This document shows, piece after piece, positions 9,201 to 15,966 of a stretch of DNA of 42,172 nucleotides. Numbering within the stretch: position 1 is the first letter of the stretch; every line of letters starts with the position of its first letter. The position numbers were made by a program, and so were the translations under genes. Below the pieces are notes generated by a model that searched no databases, had not been told where the DNA came from, and saw nothing but the letters and a program-made list of their open reading frames with translations. Source of the stretch: an uncultured Ignavibacterium sp. (GTDB lineage: Bacteria; Bacteroidota; Ignavibacteria; Ignavibacteriales; Ignavibacteriaceae). The stretch covers positions 1-42,172 of the forward strand of contig CAKZLD010000038.1 of assembly GCA_937125135.1 (NCBI GenBank). Reading direction: 5' to 3'.

Positions 9201-9434
9201 AGCACCATTATCAGTGTTGCATTACCTGAAAATTCAAATATGAATATCAGGATTTACAATGCACTTGGTCAGGAAATTATGACATTAGTTGATTCTGATT
9301 TTGCTGCTGGAAATTACAATTTCACTTGGAATGGAACTGATAATTCTGGCAAATTAGTTTCAGCAGGAATTTATTTCTACAGAGTTGAAGCTGGTAAATT
9401 CTCCGCTGTTCGTAAGATGACTTTGATGAAGTAA
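6294..9434 (+). CDS. Large secreted protein: nine FnIII-like repeats and T9SS sorting domain
   Basis: The 1046-residue protein starts with a signal peptide (cleavage near FAQ, residue 22). Nine beta-sandwich repeats of about 100 residues follow, each with a YYWRV-like strand: 91-95, TWSV at 183-186, then about 280, 390, 507, 606, 714, 816 and 914. Several repeats open with a SWP-(V/S)-G-G element followed by YT. Such fibronectin-III-like modules are common in adhesins and extracellular enzymes, but no catalytic domain is seen. The C-terminus (about 957-1046, containing NYPNPFNPST and ending in KMTLMK) is a type A T9SS sorting domain, so the protein should be exported and fixed to or released from the cell surface. 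DIDSDGKLDDE (471-481) looks like a calcium loop. No cysteine is apparent. A strong AAGGAGG ribosome-binding site sets the start. It is a single gene followed by a strong terminator. Confidence 0.9.
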   Translation: MNNKFFVLLTSLLFYVGFTFAQAPVIPADGAVNVLQSTASVSWTPFDDGNGTAPFYDAEYSLTGAFAGEEIVMTVSGNSASLPTLSFNTNYYWRVRDNDTDGSGTPGAWSNFSFKTGFPTLSLSSPANGAIVSQTPTLSWSTSAPVSFVDYTINISGPNGYNANITTTSPYTFPSNLDFGTYTWSVTIDDNNTPLDNVPFTTTTRTFNIYPALLTPPNTITGVSVEPEFTWENDGTSTYLLEISNSNTFGTILASYNGTGGSYNFTEADLGMPLNNNTFYYWRVTVNGLTTPSYSFKTTANVGLNLANPGNASIVYQYDPLMFSWYLGQAQGSLRFSLQVIQSATAPTQSDWATQVTNYVNGNPHTFTHFSDNLTTTFHSVSGFLGGLRYYWRVVAYYDNGTVANQFDFSDKVVRYSPVYYFDTSGGAVTAYPSWPSGGYTIYTLTPYYYWYTLIYQPGLTFTVVVSPTPDIDSDGKLDDEVGASTIAAGTNYFAVQPSNLNEGTTYYWQVISTYNLINTYSAIHSFVTYAPSAVTAYVPVPSWPVGGVTVYTTAPSLHWWVGGPYNNLLFDIQWGTDPTLTVNTLVSGLSNLWHQLTGLTNGVTYYWRVRSFENGNPLNVSAWSAIQSFTVVGGASSYTVASWPVGNPIVYTDLPTLSWYVEGSTAGWSGYRVKWQANTAPADWATVMNVADVMNVNQMFYTFTSALNYGTTYYWAVALYDGVNNPAHGAYSQGSFTLVGGSSVGIVLTYPANLSVVYTQSPTLYWYVNGTPTGITSYQLMYSQQSDFSGPTTVTVSGIPNTFYALSGLTPGATYYWRVRGHYSGTTYTSWSSTFEFVVDAGASPVAPKIGSPNNVNITANSPVLSWFLPVQSSSPLRYRVELASNPGFANAQTFDNVANLQQAVSNLNVGQYYWRVRSYVANNPANQSGYSPTGSFTVNSPTSADDGTKLIPQQFEVSQNYPNPFNPSTIISVALPENSNMNIRIYNALGQEIMTLVDSDFAAGNYNFTWNGTDNSGKLVSAGIYFYRVEAGKFSAVRKMTLMK

Positions 9435-9451
9435 AATCTATTGAACTTTAT

Positions 9452-9485
9452 AAAAGGTCAGTCGGTTGCGGCTGACCTTTTTTAT
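9452..9485 (+). terminator. Rho-independent terminator after the FnIII-repeat gene
   Basis: AAAAGGTCAG (9452-9461) pairs with CTGACCTTTT (9472-9481) around a short GC-rich loop and runs into a T tract. The reverse strand has a shorter T run, so it may also help to stop the converging AMP nucleosidase transcript. Confidence 0.88.
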
Positions 9486-9557
9486 TTTAAATATTTGCAT
9501 AATAAGCGTCTTGAAAGAAAAAATAATCGTAAGTAAAAATGGAGCAGATTTTCCGGA

Positions 9558-10331
9558 TCAATAAATGAAATGTTTTATCTTTTCCCCTTTTTGTCCAATT
9601 TCTGTCATTGCTTCAATACCAATATCAAGATGAATATCGGCAAATTTCTGAGTAACTATCTTATCCGATTCCTCAGTCTTAATTCCTTCCGGAAACATTG
9701 GAACATCAGAGACCAATAACAAAGCACCTCGTGGTATTTCATTAACCAATCCTACAATAAATAAAGTTGCTGTCTCCATATCAATCGCGATAGTAGAAAG
9801 AGTTTTCAAATATGCTTTGAATTTTTCATCCCACTCCCAGACTCTACGGTTAGTAGTGTAAACAACACCAGTCCTGTATTCAAGTCCTCGTTGAACAATT
9901 TTATCAGAAACGAATTTATGCAATTTGAATGAAGGCAATGCAGGAACTTCTTTTGGTTTGTAATCGTCGCTTGTTCCTTCGCCTCTGATAGCAGCAATAG
10001 GCAAGATAAAATGCCCAAGTTCTGTTGATGTTTTAAGTCCACCACATTTACCAAGAAATAAAACACCTTTAGGAGCACGCGCAACAAGTAAGTCCATAAT
10101 TGTAGCTGCATTGGCTGAGCCAATTCCAAAATTTATCATCGTTAATCCCTGTGAATTAGTAGCTGTCTGCATTGGTTTACCGATACCTTTAATCTCGCAA
10201 TCAAATCTCTTAGCAAATTTTTCAAGATAATTATGAAAGTTGGTCAATAACATATAATCACCAAACTCATCAATCTGAGTTCCTGTGTAACGTGGGAGCC
10301 AATTTTTTGCAATTTCAAGTTTTGTTTTCAT
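9558..10331 (-). CDS. amn: AMP nucleosidase (short Bacteroidota form)
   Basis: This cytosolic protein of 257 residues belongs to the nucleoside phosphorylase superfamily. AMP nucleosidase splits AMP into adenine and ribose 5-phosphate and helps balance the adenylate pool. Visible motifs are NFGIGSANAA (67-76), FLGKCGGL (92-99), and IDMETATLF (183-191), which carries the purine/ribose-binding Met-Glu pair, then SDVPM near 209-213. The length fits the short form found in Bacteroidota, which lacks the N-terminal regulatory domain of the E. coli enzyme. It lies 39 bases downstream of the M64 peptidase gene on the same strand but has its own candidate -7 element at 10358-10365. There is no strong ribosome-binding site. 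Another nucleosidase or phosphorylase specificity is possible but less likely. Confidence 0.88.
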   Translation of the reverse strand: MKTKLEIAKNWLPRYTGTQIDEFGDYMLLTNFHNYLEKFAKRFDCEIKGIGKPMQTATNSQGLTMINFGIGSANAATIMDLLVARAPKGVLFLGKCGGLKTSTELGHFILPIAAIRGEGTSDDYKPKEVPALPSFKLHKFVSDKIVQRGLEYRTGVVYTTNRRVWEWDEKFKAYLKTLSTIAIDMETATLFIVGLVNEIPRGALLLVSDVPMFPEGIKTEESDKIVTQKFADIHLDIGIEAMTEIGQKGEKIKHFIY

Positions 10332-10357
10332 TTAAGAACCTTATTTTATGATTAACT

Positions 10358-10365
10358 CAAAGTTA
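10358..10365 (-). promoter_or_regulatory. Candidate -7 promoter element (TAACTTTG) of amn
   Basis: Minus-strand TAACTTTG fits TAnnTTTG and sits 27 bases before the amn start codon, giving a leader of about 20 bases. It lies in the short gap after the upstream peptidase gene, so amn may be transcribed independently of it. Confidence 0.3.
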
Positions 10366-10370
10366 AATTT

Positions 10371-11834
10371 TCAGTTAGTGTATGATTCAATTACTCTCTT
10401 AATTGCTTCCTCACACACTTTACAGAAAGGTTTATCACCTTTTGAAAACATAATACAATCAAGCATAGAACGATAAAGTCCTGTTGGTTTATATCCCGCT
10501 CCTTCAAATGCACCAACCTTATTCCAATATTTACTACTTCTTAAATAGTTATCAACTTTGATTGATTGTTCTTTGTCCTTAATTGCATATTCGTCTTCAG
10601 CAGCTTTAATTTGATCTTCCGGCGCTCGATTTCTTTTAAGTTCAGAGATATAATTATTCAAACGATTACGTTCCTTTAACCATTCGAAACTCATTTTATC
10701 AAATTCTTCTTTTTCCCAAAGTGTCGGAATTTCAATTCCATCAGAAAGAAGTGATTTCCACTTTATATTATCAGGATTAAGCAGAGCAGTGATATTTGGT
10801 TCAATCGGTTCTATAGTTGGTTTATGAATATCTGTATATGCAACATCAGAAGTATAGTATTCGTCAGCTAATCCAGCAAATGAATGACCGAATTCGTGAA
10901 TGAAAAGGTATTTTGCAAATTGATTGTCTGTGGTGTAAGTACAGAACTGATTGTAAATTCCTCCTCCACCGTAACGTGGGTGATTAACCTGAATATAAAT
11001 AGCATCATAAGGTACAAAGGCAGCGAGGTCTCTCATTTTCTTGTTATCTTCTGTCATAAGATATCGTTCTGAACCAAAAGTCCAAAACGAAGTATTCAAC
11101 ACAGTGTTAACAAAAATATTCGCACCTGGTAAATCAGTCCCGCTTTCTTCCGACGGTTTGAACACTCCATAAAAGTTAAATTTATCTTTTAATTCTTTAT
11201 ATGGTTCTTGTTCAAAAAAATAATTAATAAAACGACGTAAATCATCTTCAAATTTTTTCTTTTCACTAATCGTATATCCTTCTGCGAGTACGACAACATC
11301 AACTTTTTTATGAGGATGTCCGCTTTTTATCGGTTTAATTATTTCAACAGAATTATCAATTATTTTATCATTGATTATAAAAATACTTTGAGGATCAATC
11401 TCAGTTCGGAATATCTCATCCATCAAATTCATTTCATTTCTTTTTGCTATAACGAAAAAGATTTTCTTTTTGGGAAAAGGAATTAGTGCAGATTCGTGAA
11501 AGGTTTTATTAACCCCATCAATTCCTGCTTTAGTTGAAGCATACTCCTGAAAAAATGTATCAAAACCTTTTGAATAAATAAGTTCGCCATTTTCAACATT
11601 AAATATTTTGTAATAATATTTTCCGTTGTTCAGTTCATCAATTAAATTTATTGTACTGCCAGCCCACATTCCATATCTGTAAATTTTATCAATGGTAAAT
11701 ATCTCTGATTTGCTACTTCCTATGTGGAAATAATCAATTCGCATTGTTTCATCTGTAAAGTAGTCGTTAAAATTTATTTTGCTTTGAGATAAAATTACGA
11801 GAGGAAATAAGAAGAAATAAATAATTGCTTTCAT
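10371..11834 (-). CDS. Secreted M64-family (IgA-peptidase-like) zinc metallopeptidase
   Basis: With the start at 11834 the protein has 487 residues and begins with a clean signal peptide (MKAIIYFFLFPLVILSQS). A longer open frame to 11969 would bury this signal, and GAGG lies just before the chosen ATG. An N-terminal beta-rich region, about residues 20-160, matches the M64 N-terminal domain. The catalytic domain shows HEFGHSFAGLADEYY from residue 313, the M64 zinc signature HExxH followed by L-x-D-E-Y. Family members are secreted endopeptidases, named after a clostridial IgA peptidase; the substrate here is unknown. A Lys/Glu-rich helix interrupts the C-terminal part (about 395-435). Late cysteines (C-x2-C in FCKVCEEA) may form a disulphide. 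No T9SS sorting domain is present. It is divergent from the CotH gene, with 119 bases between. Confidence 0.88.
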   Translation of the reverse strand: MKAIIYFFLFPLVILSQSKINFNDYFTDETMRIDYFHIGSSKSEIFTIDKIYRYGMWAGSTINLIDELNNGKYYYKIFNVENGELIYSKGFDTFFQEYASTKAGIDGVNKTFHESALIPFPKKKIFFVIAKRNEMNLMDEIFRTEIDPQSIFIINDKIIDNSVEIIKPIKSGHPHKKVDVVVLAEGYTISEKKKFEDDLRRFINYFFEQEPYKELKDKFNFYGVFKPSEESGTDLPGANIFVNTVLNTSFWTFGSERYLMTEDNKKMRDLAAFVPYDAIYIQVNHPRYGGGGIYNQFCTYTTDNQFAKYLFIHEFGHSFAGLADEYYTSDVAYTDIHKPTIEPIEPNITALLNPDNIKWKSLLSDGIEIPTLWEKEEFDKMSFEWLKERNRLNNYISELKRNRAPEDQIKAAEDEYAIKDKEQSIKVDNYLRSSKYWNKVGAFEGAGYKPTGLYRSMLDCIMFSKGDKPFCKVCEEAIKRVIESYTN

Positions 11835-11860
11835 AAAAACCTCATTAAATTTATTAACCT

Positions 11861-11868
11861 TAAATTTG
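11861..11868 (+). promoter_or_regulatory. Candidate -7 promoter element (TAAATTTG) of the CotH gene
   Basis: TAAATTTG fits TAnnTTTG in the divergent intergenic region and would give a leader of nearly 80 bases before 11954. On the opposite strand TTGAAT (11939-11944) and TATTTA (11916-11921), 17 bases apart, could serve the peptidase gene. Both calls are motif-only. Confidence 0.25.
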
Positions 11869-11953
11869 CCATAGTAATTTAGTAATCTTTTCAGGAAATT
11901 GGGAAAGTCAGTTATTAAATACCGATAGAAAAATCTTAATTCAAAAGGCGTAA

Positions 11954-14299
11954 ATGAAATCATTAACAACTCTGTTTTGCTCTTTCGCTTTGTTTTTCAA
12001 TCTTGTTTTCGCTCAATCCGACCAAAGCTGGAAATTATACGACGATACACATATTGCCAAAATATTCATCAACATTGATCCCAATATTTTAATCTGGATT
12101 TATAACAATCCTCAAAGTGACTCTGAACATTATGCTTCAATTCATTTTCAGAATAACTGGATAAATCAAACAGTTGACTCAATTGGTTTTAGATTGAGAG
12201 GTAATACATCAAGAAATGCAAAGAAAAAATCATTCAAAATTTCTTTTAACACTTTCATTCCCGGCAGAGAATTTTATGGAGTTGATAAACTAAATCTCAA
12301 CGGAGAACATAACGATCCGTCAATAATCCGAAGTAAACTTTGTTTTGATCATTACAAATCAATCGGACATAAGGCTTCTCGTGCAAATCACGTTGAAGTT
12401 TATATCAATAATAAATATTACGGACTTTACATCTCTGTAGAACATATTGATGATGAATTCTTATCTAAAAATTTTGATGATGATTCTGGAAATTTATGGA
12501 AGTGCCTCTACCCTGCTGATTTAAGATATTTGGGTAGTGATCCGAATATTTACAAAAACTTAAATCAGGATGGAAGACCTGCATATGAGTTAACTACAAA
12601 TGAAAGCATTGGAGATTTTTCAAAACTCGTAAAACTTATTACATTGATTAACAACACACCGATTTCACAATTGTCTGATTCAATCGAGTCATTTTTGGAT
12701 GTACCGGGAGTTTTAAAATATTTTGCAATGAACATTCTGACAGGCAGTTGGGATGACTACTGGTCTTTGATGAACAATTACTATCTTTATCATCATCCGA
12801 TAGAAGATAAATTTTACTTAATACCTTATGATTATGATAATACTTATGGTATTGATTGGTTTAACATCAATTGGAGTAATGCAAATCCTTATAACTTCCC
12901 CAAAGTTGCAAGCGGTGCAAGACCTCTCGCTGAAAGATTACTTCAGGTTCCTGAATATAGAAATCTCTATACAAGGTTTTTACAATTTTTCAGAGAGAAA
13001 GTTTATTTACTGAATAACTGGAATGTTAGAATTGACTCTATAAGACAAATGATTACGAATTCAGCAATGCTCGATACTTTCAGAACAAAAGATTACGGTT
13101 TCACTACGAATGATTTTTTCAACTCATATTCCGAATCAGGTTACTCGAATCAGCATGTAAAGTTTGGACTTAAACAGTTTGTTAATTTGAGAAATCAATC
13201 TTTGCTGAATCAATTAAACTTTGTATCTGCACCACCGCTGATTTATAAAATAGATTACTCACCTAAAACTCCTAAATCAACCGATACAATCTTTGTTACT
13301 GTATCTGGATTTAGCTATAATGGTTTATCTGAAGTTTCAATCTATTATACTAGTAATGAAACAACTTCAGCTCAAATTTTTCCAATGACTTTCAGTCCAA
13401 TAACAGGCTCAAAAAAAGTTGAGGATAATGATAGATGGACTGGCTTTATTCCACCATTAGGAAATTCTACCGGTGGCAAATTCAGAATTTTTATAAAAGA
13501 TTTATTACATAATTCAAAATTCTTTCCTAGAAAAGATGGAATTGAACTTCGAGTTGTTACTCAATCCGGTGCTGGTTTAGTTATAAATGAATTTTTAGCA
13601 GATAACACTACGATTCCTGATCCATCGGGTGATTTTGATGATTATATTGAATTGTTTAATCCAACCCCTAATCCTGTTTTGTTGACGGGGAAATATTTAA
13701 CAGATAAAAAAACAAATCTTAAGAAATGGAGGTTTACTCAACCAAATTTAGTATTGGCTCCCAATCAATTTCTTATTATTTGGTGCGATGAACAACAAAG
13801 TCAGCCAGGCATTCATACAAATTTCAAATTGAGTAAAGACGGAGAATTTATTGCACTAACTGAAAATGACGGAATCACAGTTATTGATTCACTTAGCTTT
13901 GGACCTCAAAAGCAGGATACATCTTATTCAAGAATTCCAGATGGAAATTCAAACTGGCTTTTTACAAATCCAACTCCGGGTAATCCAAATGTTGTTGTTT
14001 CTAATAGAGATGATTTAATAACTCACGATTATTCATTAACAGCTTTTCCTAATCCTTTTAATCCATCAACAACTATCAGATATTCATTGCCCCATTCCAC
14101 TAATATTTCGATAAAAATCTTTGACGTACTTGGAAATGAAATCAAATTAATTGAGGAGGGAGAAAAAGAATCTGGAAAGCACGATGTTATTTGGAATGGG
14201 ATTAACAATAGCAATCAAAACGTTAGTTCAGGTATATATCTTATAACACTAAAAACTGATAGGAATTTCTTAACTCAAAAAGTAATTTTATTGAGATAA
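11954..14299 (+). CDS. CotH kinase-like secreted protein with lamin-tail and T9SS sorting domains
   Basis: This is a 781-residue exported protein. A signal peptide (1-20, ending VFA) is followed by a CotH domain (about 30-420) with RGNTSR (82-87), KKSFKIS (91-97), LNLNGEHNDPSIIRSKL (113-129), YYGLYISVEHID (155-166) and IPYDYDNTYGIDW (290-302). CotH proteins are atypical protein kinases first known from spore coats; bacterial surface homologues are widespread and mostly uncharacterised. A beta-rich linker leads to a lamin-tail domain (about 541-670, opening LVINEFLAD). The last 85 residues (AFPNPFNPST onward) form a type A T9SS sorting domain, which points to a surface or released protein. The start follows AAAGGCG. 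It is divergent from the M64 peptidase gene, and both products are exported. The domain calls are firm; the cellular role is unknown. Confidence 0.9.
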   Translation: MKSLTTLFCSFALFFNLVFAQSDQSWKLYDDTHIAKIFINIDPNILIWIYNNPQSDSEHYASIHFQNNWINQTVDSIGFRLRGNTSRNAKKKSFKISFNTFIPGREFYGVDKLNLNGEHNDPSIIRSKLCFDHYKSIGHKASRANHVEVYINNKYYGLYISVEHIDDEFLSKNFDDDSGNLWKCLYPADLRYLGSDPNIYKNLNQDGRPAYELTTNESIGDFSKLVKLITLINNTPISQLSDSIESFLDVPGVLKYFAMNILTGSWDDYWSLMNNYYLYHHPIEDKFYLIPYDYDNTYGIDWFNINWSNANPYNFPKVASGARPLAERLLQVPEYRNLYTRFLQFFREKVYLLNNWNVRIDSIRQMITNSAMLDTFRTKDYGFTTNDFFNSYSESGYSNQHVKFGLKQFVNLRNQSLLNQLNFVSAPPLIYKIDYSPKTPKSTDTIFVTVSGFSYNGLSEVSIYYTSNETTSAQIFPMTFSPITGSKKVEDNDRWTGFIPPLGNSTGGKFRIFIKDLLHNSKFFPRKDGIELRVVTQSGAGLVINEFLADNTTIPDPSGDFDDYIELFNPTPNPVLLTGKYLTDKKTNLKKWRFTQPNLVLAPNQFLIIWCDEQQSQPGIHTNFKLSKDGEFIALTENDGITVIDSLSFGPQKQDTSYSRIPDGNSNWLFTNPTPGNPNVVVSNRDDLITHDYSLTAFPNPFNPSTTIRYSLPHSTNISIKIFDVLGNEIKLIEEGEKESGKHDVIWNGINNSNQNVSSGIYLITLKTDRNFLTQKVILLR

Positions 14300-14371
14300 G
14301 GAAGATATTCCTATTAGTAAGTGATAGTGATATTCACTTCTTTAAATTCTTATCAGATGGTTTTTTTTGAC

Positions 14372-14379
14372 TAAATTTG
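14372..14379 (+). promoter_or_regulatory. Candidate promoter of the GTPase-like gene
   Basis: TAAATTTG fits TAnnTTTG. An alternative sigma-70-type pair in the same place is TTGACT (14367-14372) and TAATAA (14391-14396) with an 18-base spacer. Either would give a leader of about 60 to 80 bases for the gene at 14460. Confidence 0.3.
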
Positions 14380-14459
14380 TATAACAATTTTAATAACAAA
14401 ATGAAAATAAATTACATCATAAAACAACTCAAACAAAAATCACAAAGGAGAATATTTTT

Positions 14460-15779
14460 ATGGCTCGAAAGAACGTGTTGATAATGGGAGCAGCGGGAAG
14501 AGATTTTCATAATTTCAATGTTTTTTATCGTAACAATCCCGATTATAATGTCGTAGCATTCACCGCAACTCAAATACCCAATATTGAAGGTCGCATTTAT
14601 CCGAAACAACTTGCAGGAAAACTTTATCCGAATGGAATTAAAATCTATGAAGAGTCAAAACTCGAAGAACTCATAAAAAAATTAAAAGTTGATGAAGTTG
14701 TTTTCTCTTACTCCGATGTTCCTTTTGATTATGTAATGACTAAAGCTTCAATTGTAAATGCGGCTGGAGTTTCTTTTCGATTGCTTGGTGCTGCTGAAAC
14801 TCAAGTTAAAAGCACAAAACCTGTAGTTGCAGTTTTGGCAGTCAGAACTGGTTGCGGAAAATCTCAAACTTCAAGGAAAATTGTTGAAGTTCTTACAAAA
14901 GCTGGTAAAAAAGTTGTTGCAGTCCGACATCCTATGCCATATGGTGATTTAGTAAAACAAAAAGTGCAGAGATTTGCAACTTATGCAGATTTGAAGAAAC
15001 ATAATTGCACTATTGAAGAAATTGAAGAGTATGAACCACATATAGCTCGCGGTGGAGTTATTTATGCAGGTGTTGACTATGAAGCAATCCTTCGTGAAGC
15101 AGAAAAAGAAGCCGATGTAATTCTATGGGATGGCGGAAATAATGACTTCGCTTTCTTCAAACCAGATGTTACTTTTACAGTTGTTGATCCACACAGACCC
15201 GGACACGAACTTTCATATTATCCGGGAAACACTTCTCTTAGATTAGCTGACTGTGCAATCATCAATAAAATTGATTCTGCTGATGCTATCAATATAAATA
15301 TTGTCAGAGATAATATTTCCAAAATCAATCCGAAAGCAACAATAATCGAAGCAGCTTCTCCTGTTACTGTGGAAAAACCGGAACTAATTCGCGGTAAAAA
15401 AGTTCTCGTTGTTGAAGATGGTCCAACATTAACGCACGGTGAAATGAAATACGGTGCAGGTACTGTTGCTGCTCAAAAACTTGGTGCAAAAGAAATTGTC
15501 GATCCAAGACCATTTACTGTAAAATCAATCACAGAAACTTACAAGCAATATCCAAACATTGGTATTTTACTACCTGCGATGGGTTACGGCAAACAACAGA
15601 TGAAAGATCTTGAAACAACAATAAATAGAACTAAATGTGATGTGGTTGTAATTGGAACTCCGATTGATTTGAGCAGATATATCAAAATCAATAAACCATA
15701 TACTCGTGTAAAATATGATTTGCAAGAGATTGGCTCTATTACAGTTGAAACAATCTTAAGAGAGAAGAAAATCATTTAA
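14460..15779 (+). CDS. Cyclic 2,3-diphosphoglycerate synthetase-like P-loop protein (predicted GTPase)
   Basis: The 439-residue protein has no signal peptide. An N-terminal Rossmann-like part starts NVLIMGAAGRDFHNFN (5-20). A P-loop-type GCGKSQTS (131-138) follows in VLAVRTGCGKSQTSRK. The whole chain aligns in type with the family that contains cyclic 2,3-diphosphoglycerate synthetase of thermophilic methanogens, an enzyme that closes 2,3-diphosphoglycerate using ATP. Bacterial homologues are usually annotated as predicted GTPases and their activity is untested. Other visible elements are WDGGNND (about 224-230) and VDPHRPGHE (about 242-250). The start is set by AAAGGAG before the ATG. It is a single-gene unit, closed by a strong terminator at 15812-15876. 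The family call is good; the reaction in this organism is uncertain. Confidence 0.8.
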   Translation: MARKNVLIMGAAGRDFHNFNVFYRNNPDYNVVAFTATQIPNIEGRIYPKQLAGKLYPNGIKIYEESKLEELIKKLKVDEVVFSYSDVPFDYVMTKASIVNAAGVSFRLLGAAETQVKSTKPVVAVLAVRTGCGKSQTSRKIVEVLTKAGKKVVAVRHPMPYGDLVKQKVQRFATYADLKKHNCTIEEIEEYEPHIARGGVIYAGVDYEAILREAEKEADVILWDGGNNDFAFFKPDVTFTVVDPHRPGHELSYYPGNTSLRLADCAIINKIDSADAININIVRDNISKINPKATIIEAASPVTVEKPELIRGKKVLVVEDGPTLTHGEMKYGAGTVAAQKLGAKEIVDPRPFTVKSITETYKQYPNIGILLPAMGYGKQQMKDLETTINRTKCDVVVIGTPIDLSRYIKINKPYTRVKYDLQEIGSITVETILREKKII

Positions 15780-15811
15780 TAAATTTCAAGAACTAGAAAT
15801 ACTTTTAAAAT

Positions 15812-15876
15812 TGTCAGTCTGAGTATAATTGACTTGACTCATAAGTTGAGTCAATTTCAAGACTGACATTTTTTTT
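15812..15876 (+). terminator. Rho-independent terminator with long nested stem
   Basis: TGTCAGTCT (15812-15820) pairs with AGACTGACA (15860-15868). Inside, AATTGACT (15827-15834) pairs with AGTCAATT (15849-15856), or alternatively TTGACTC (15834-15840) with GAGTCAA (15848-15854). A run of T follows. It ends the GTPase-like gene. Confidence 0.88.
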
Positions 15877-15966
15877 ATCATATCATTTAAAGTTTCATTT
15901 CGTGTTAATTAGTGTAATTCGTGGCTAATACTTTAAGTTAGCATAACAGAAATAATAAATAGTTTA

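Noticed and set aside
9806-10129. 107-codon open frame overlapping amn in another frame on the same strand
   Set aside because: It lies inside a complete AMP nucleosidase gene with intact motifs and shows no frameshift.
11835-11969. 45-codon upstream extension of the M64 peptidase gene
   Set aside because: It would bury a clean signal peptide starting at 11834 and overlap the CotH start; GAGG precedes the internal ATG.
14299-14339. Small hairpins after the CotH gene (AGGAA/TTCCT and AGTGA/TCACT)
   Set aside because: Stems are short and are not followed closely by a T tract, so a terminator cannot be supported.
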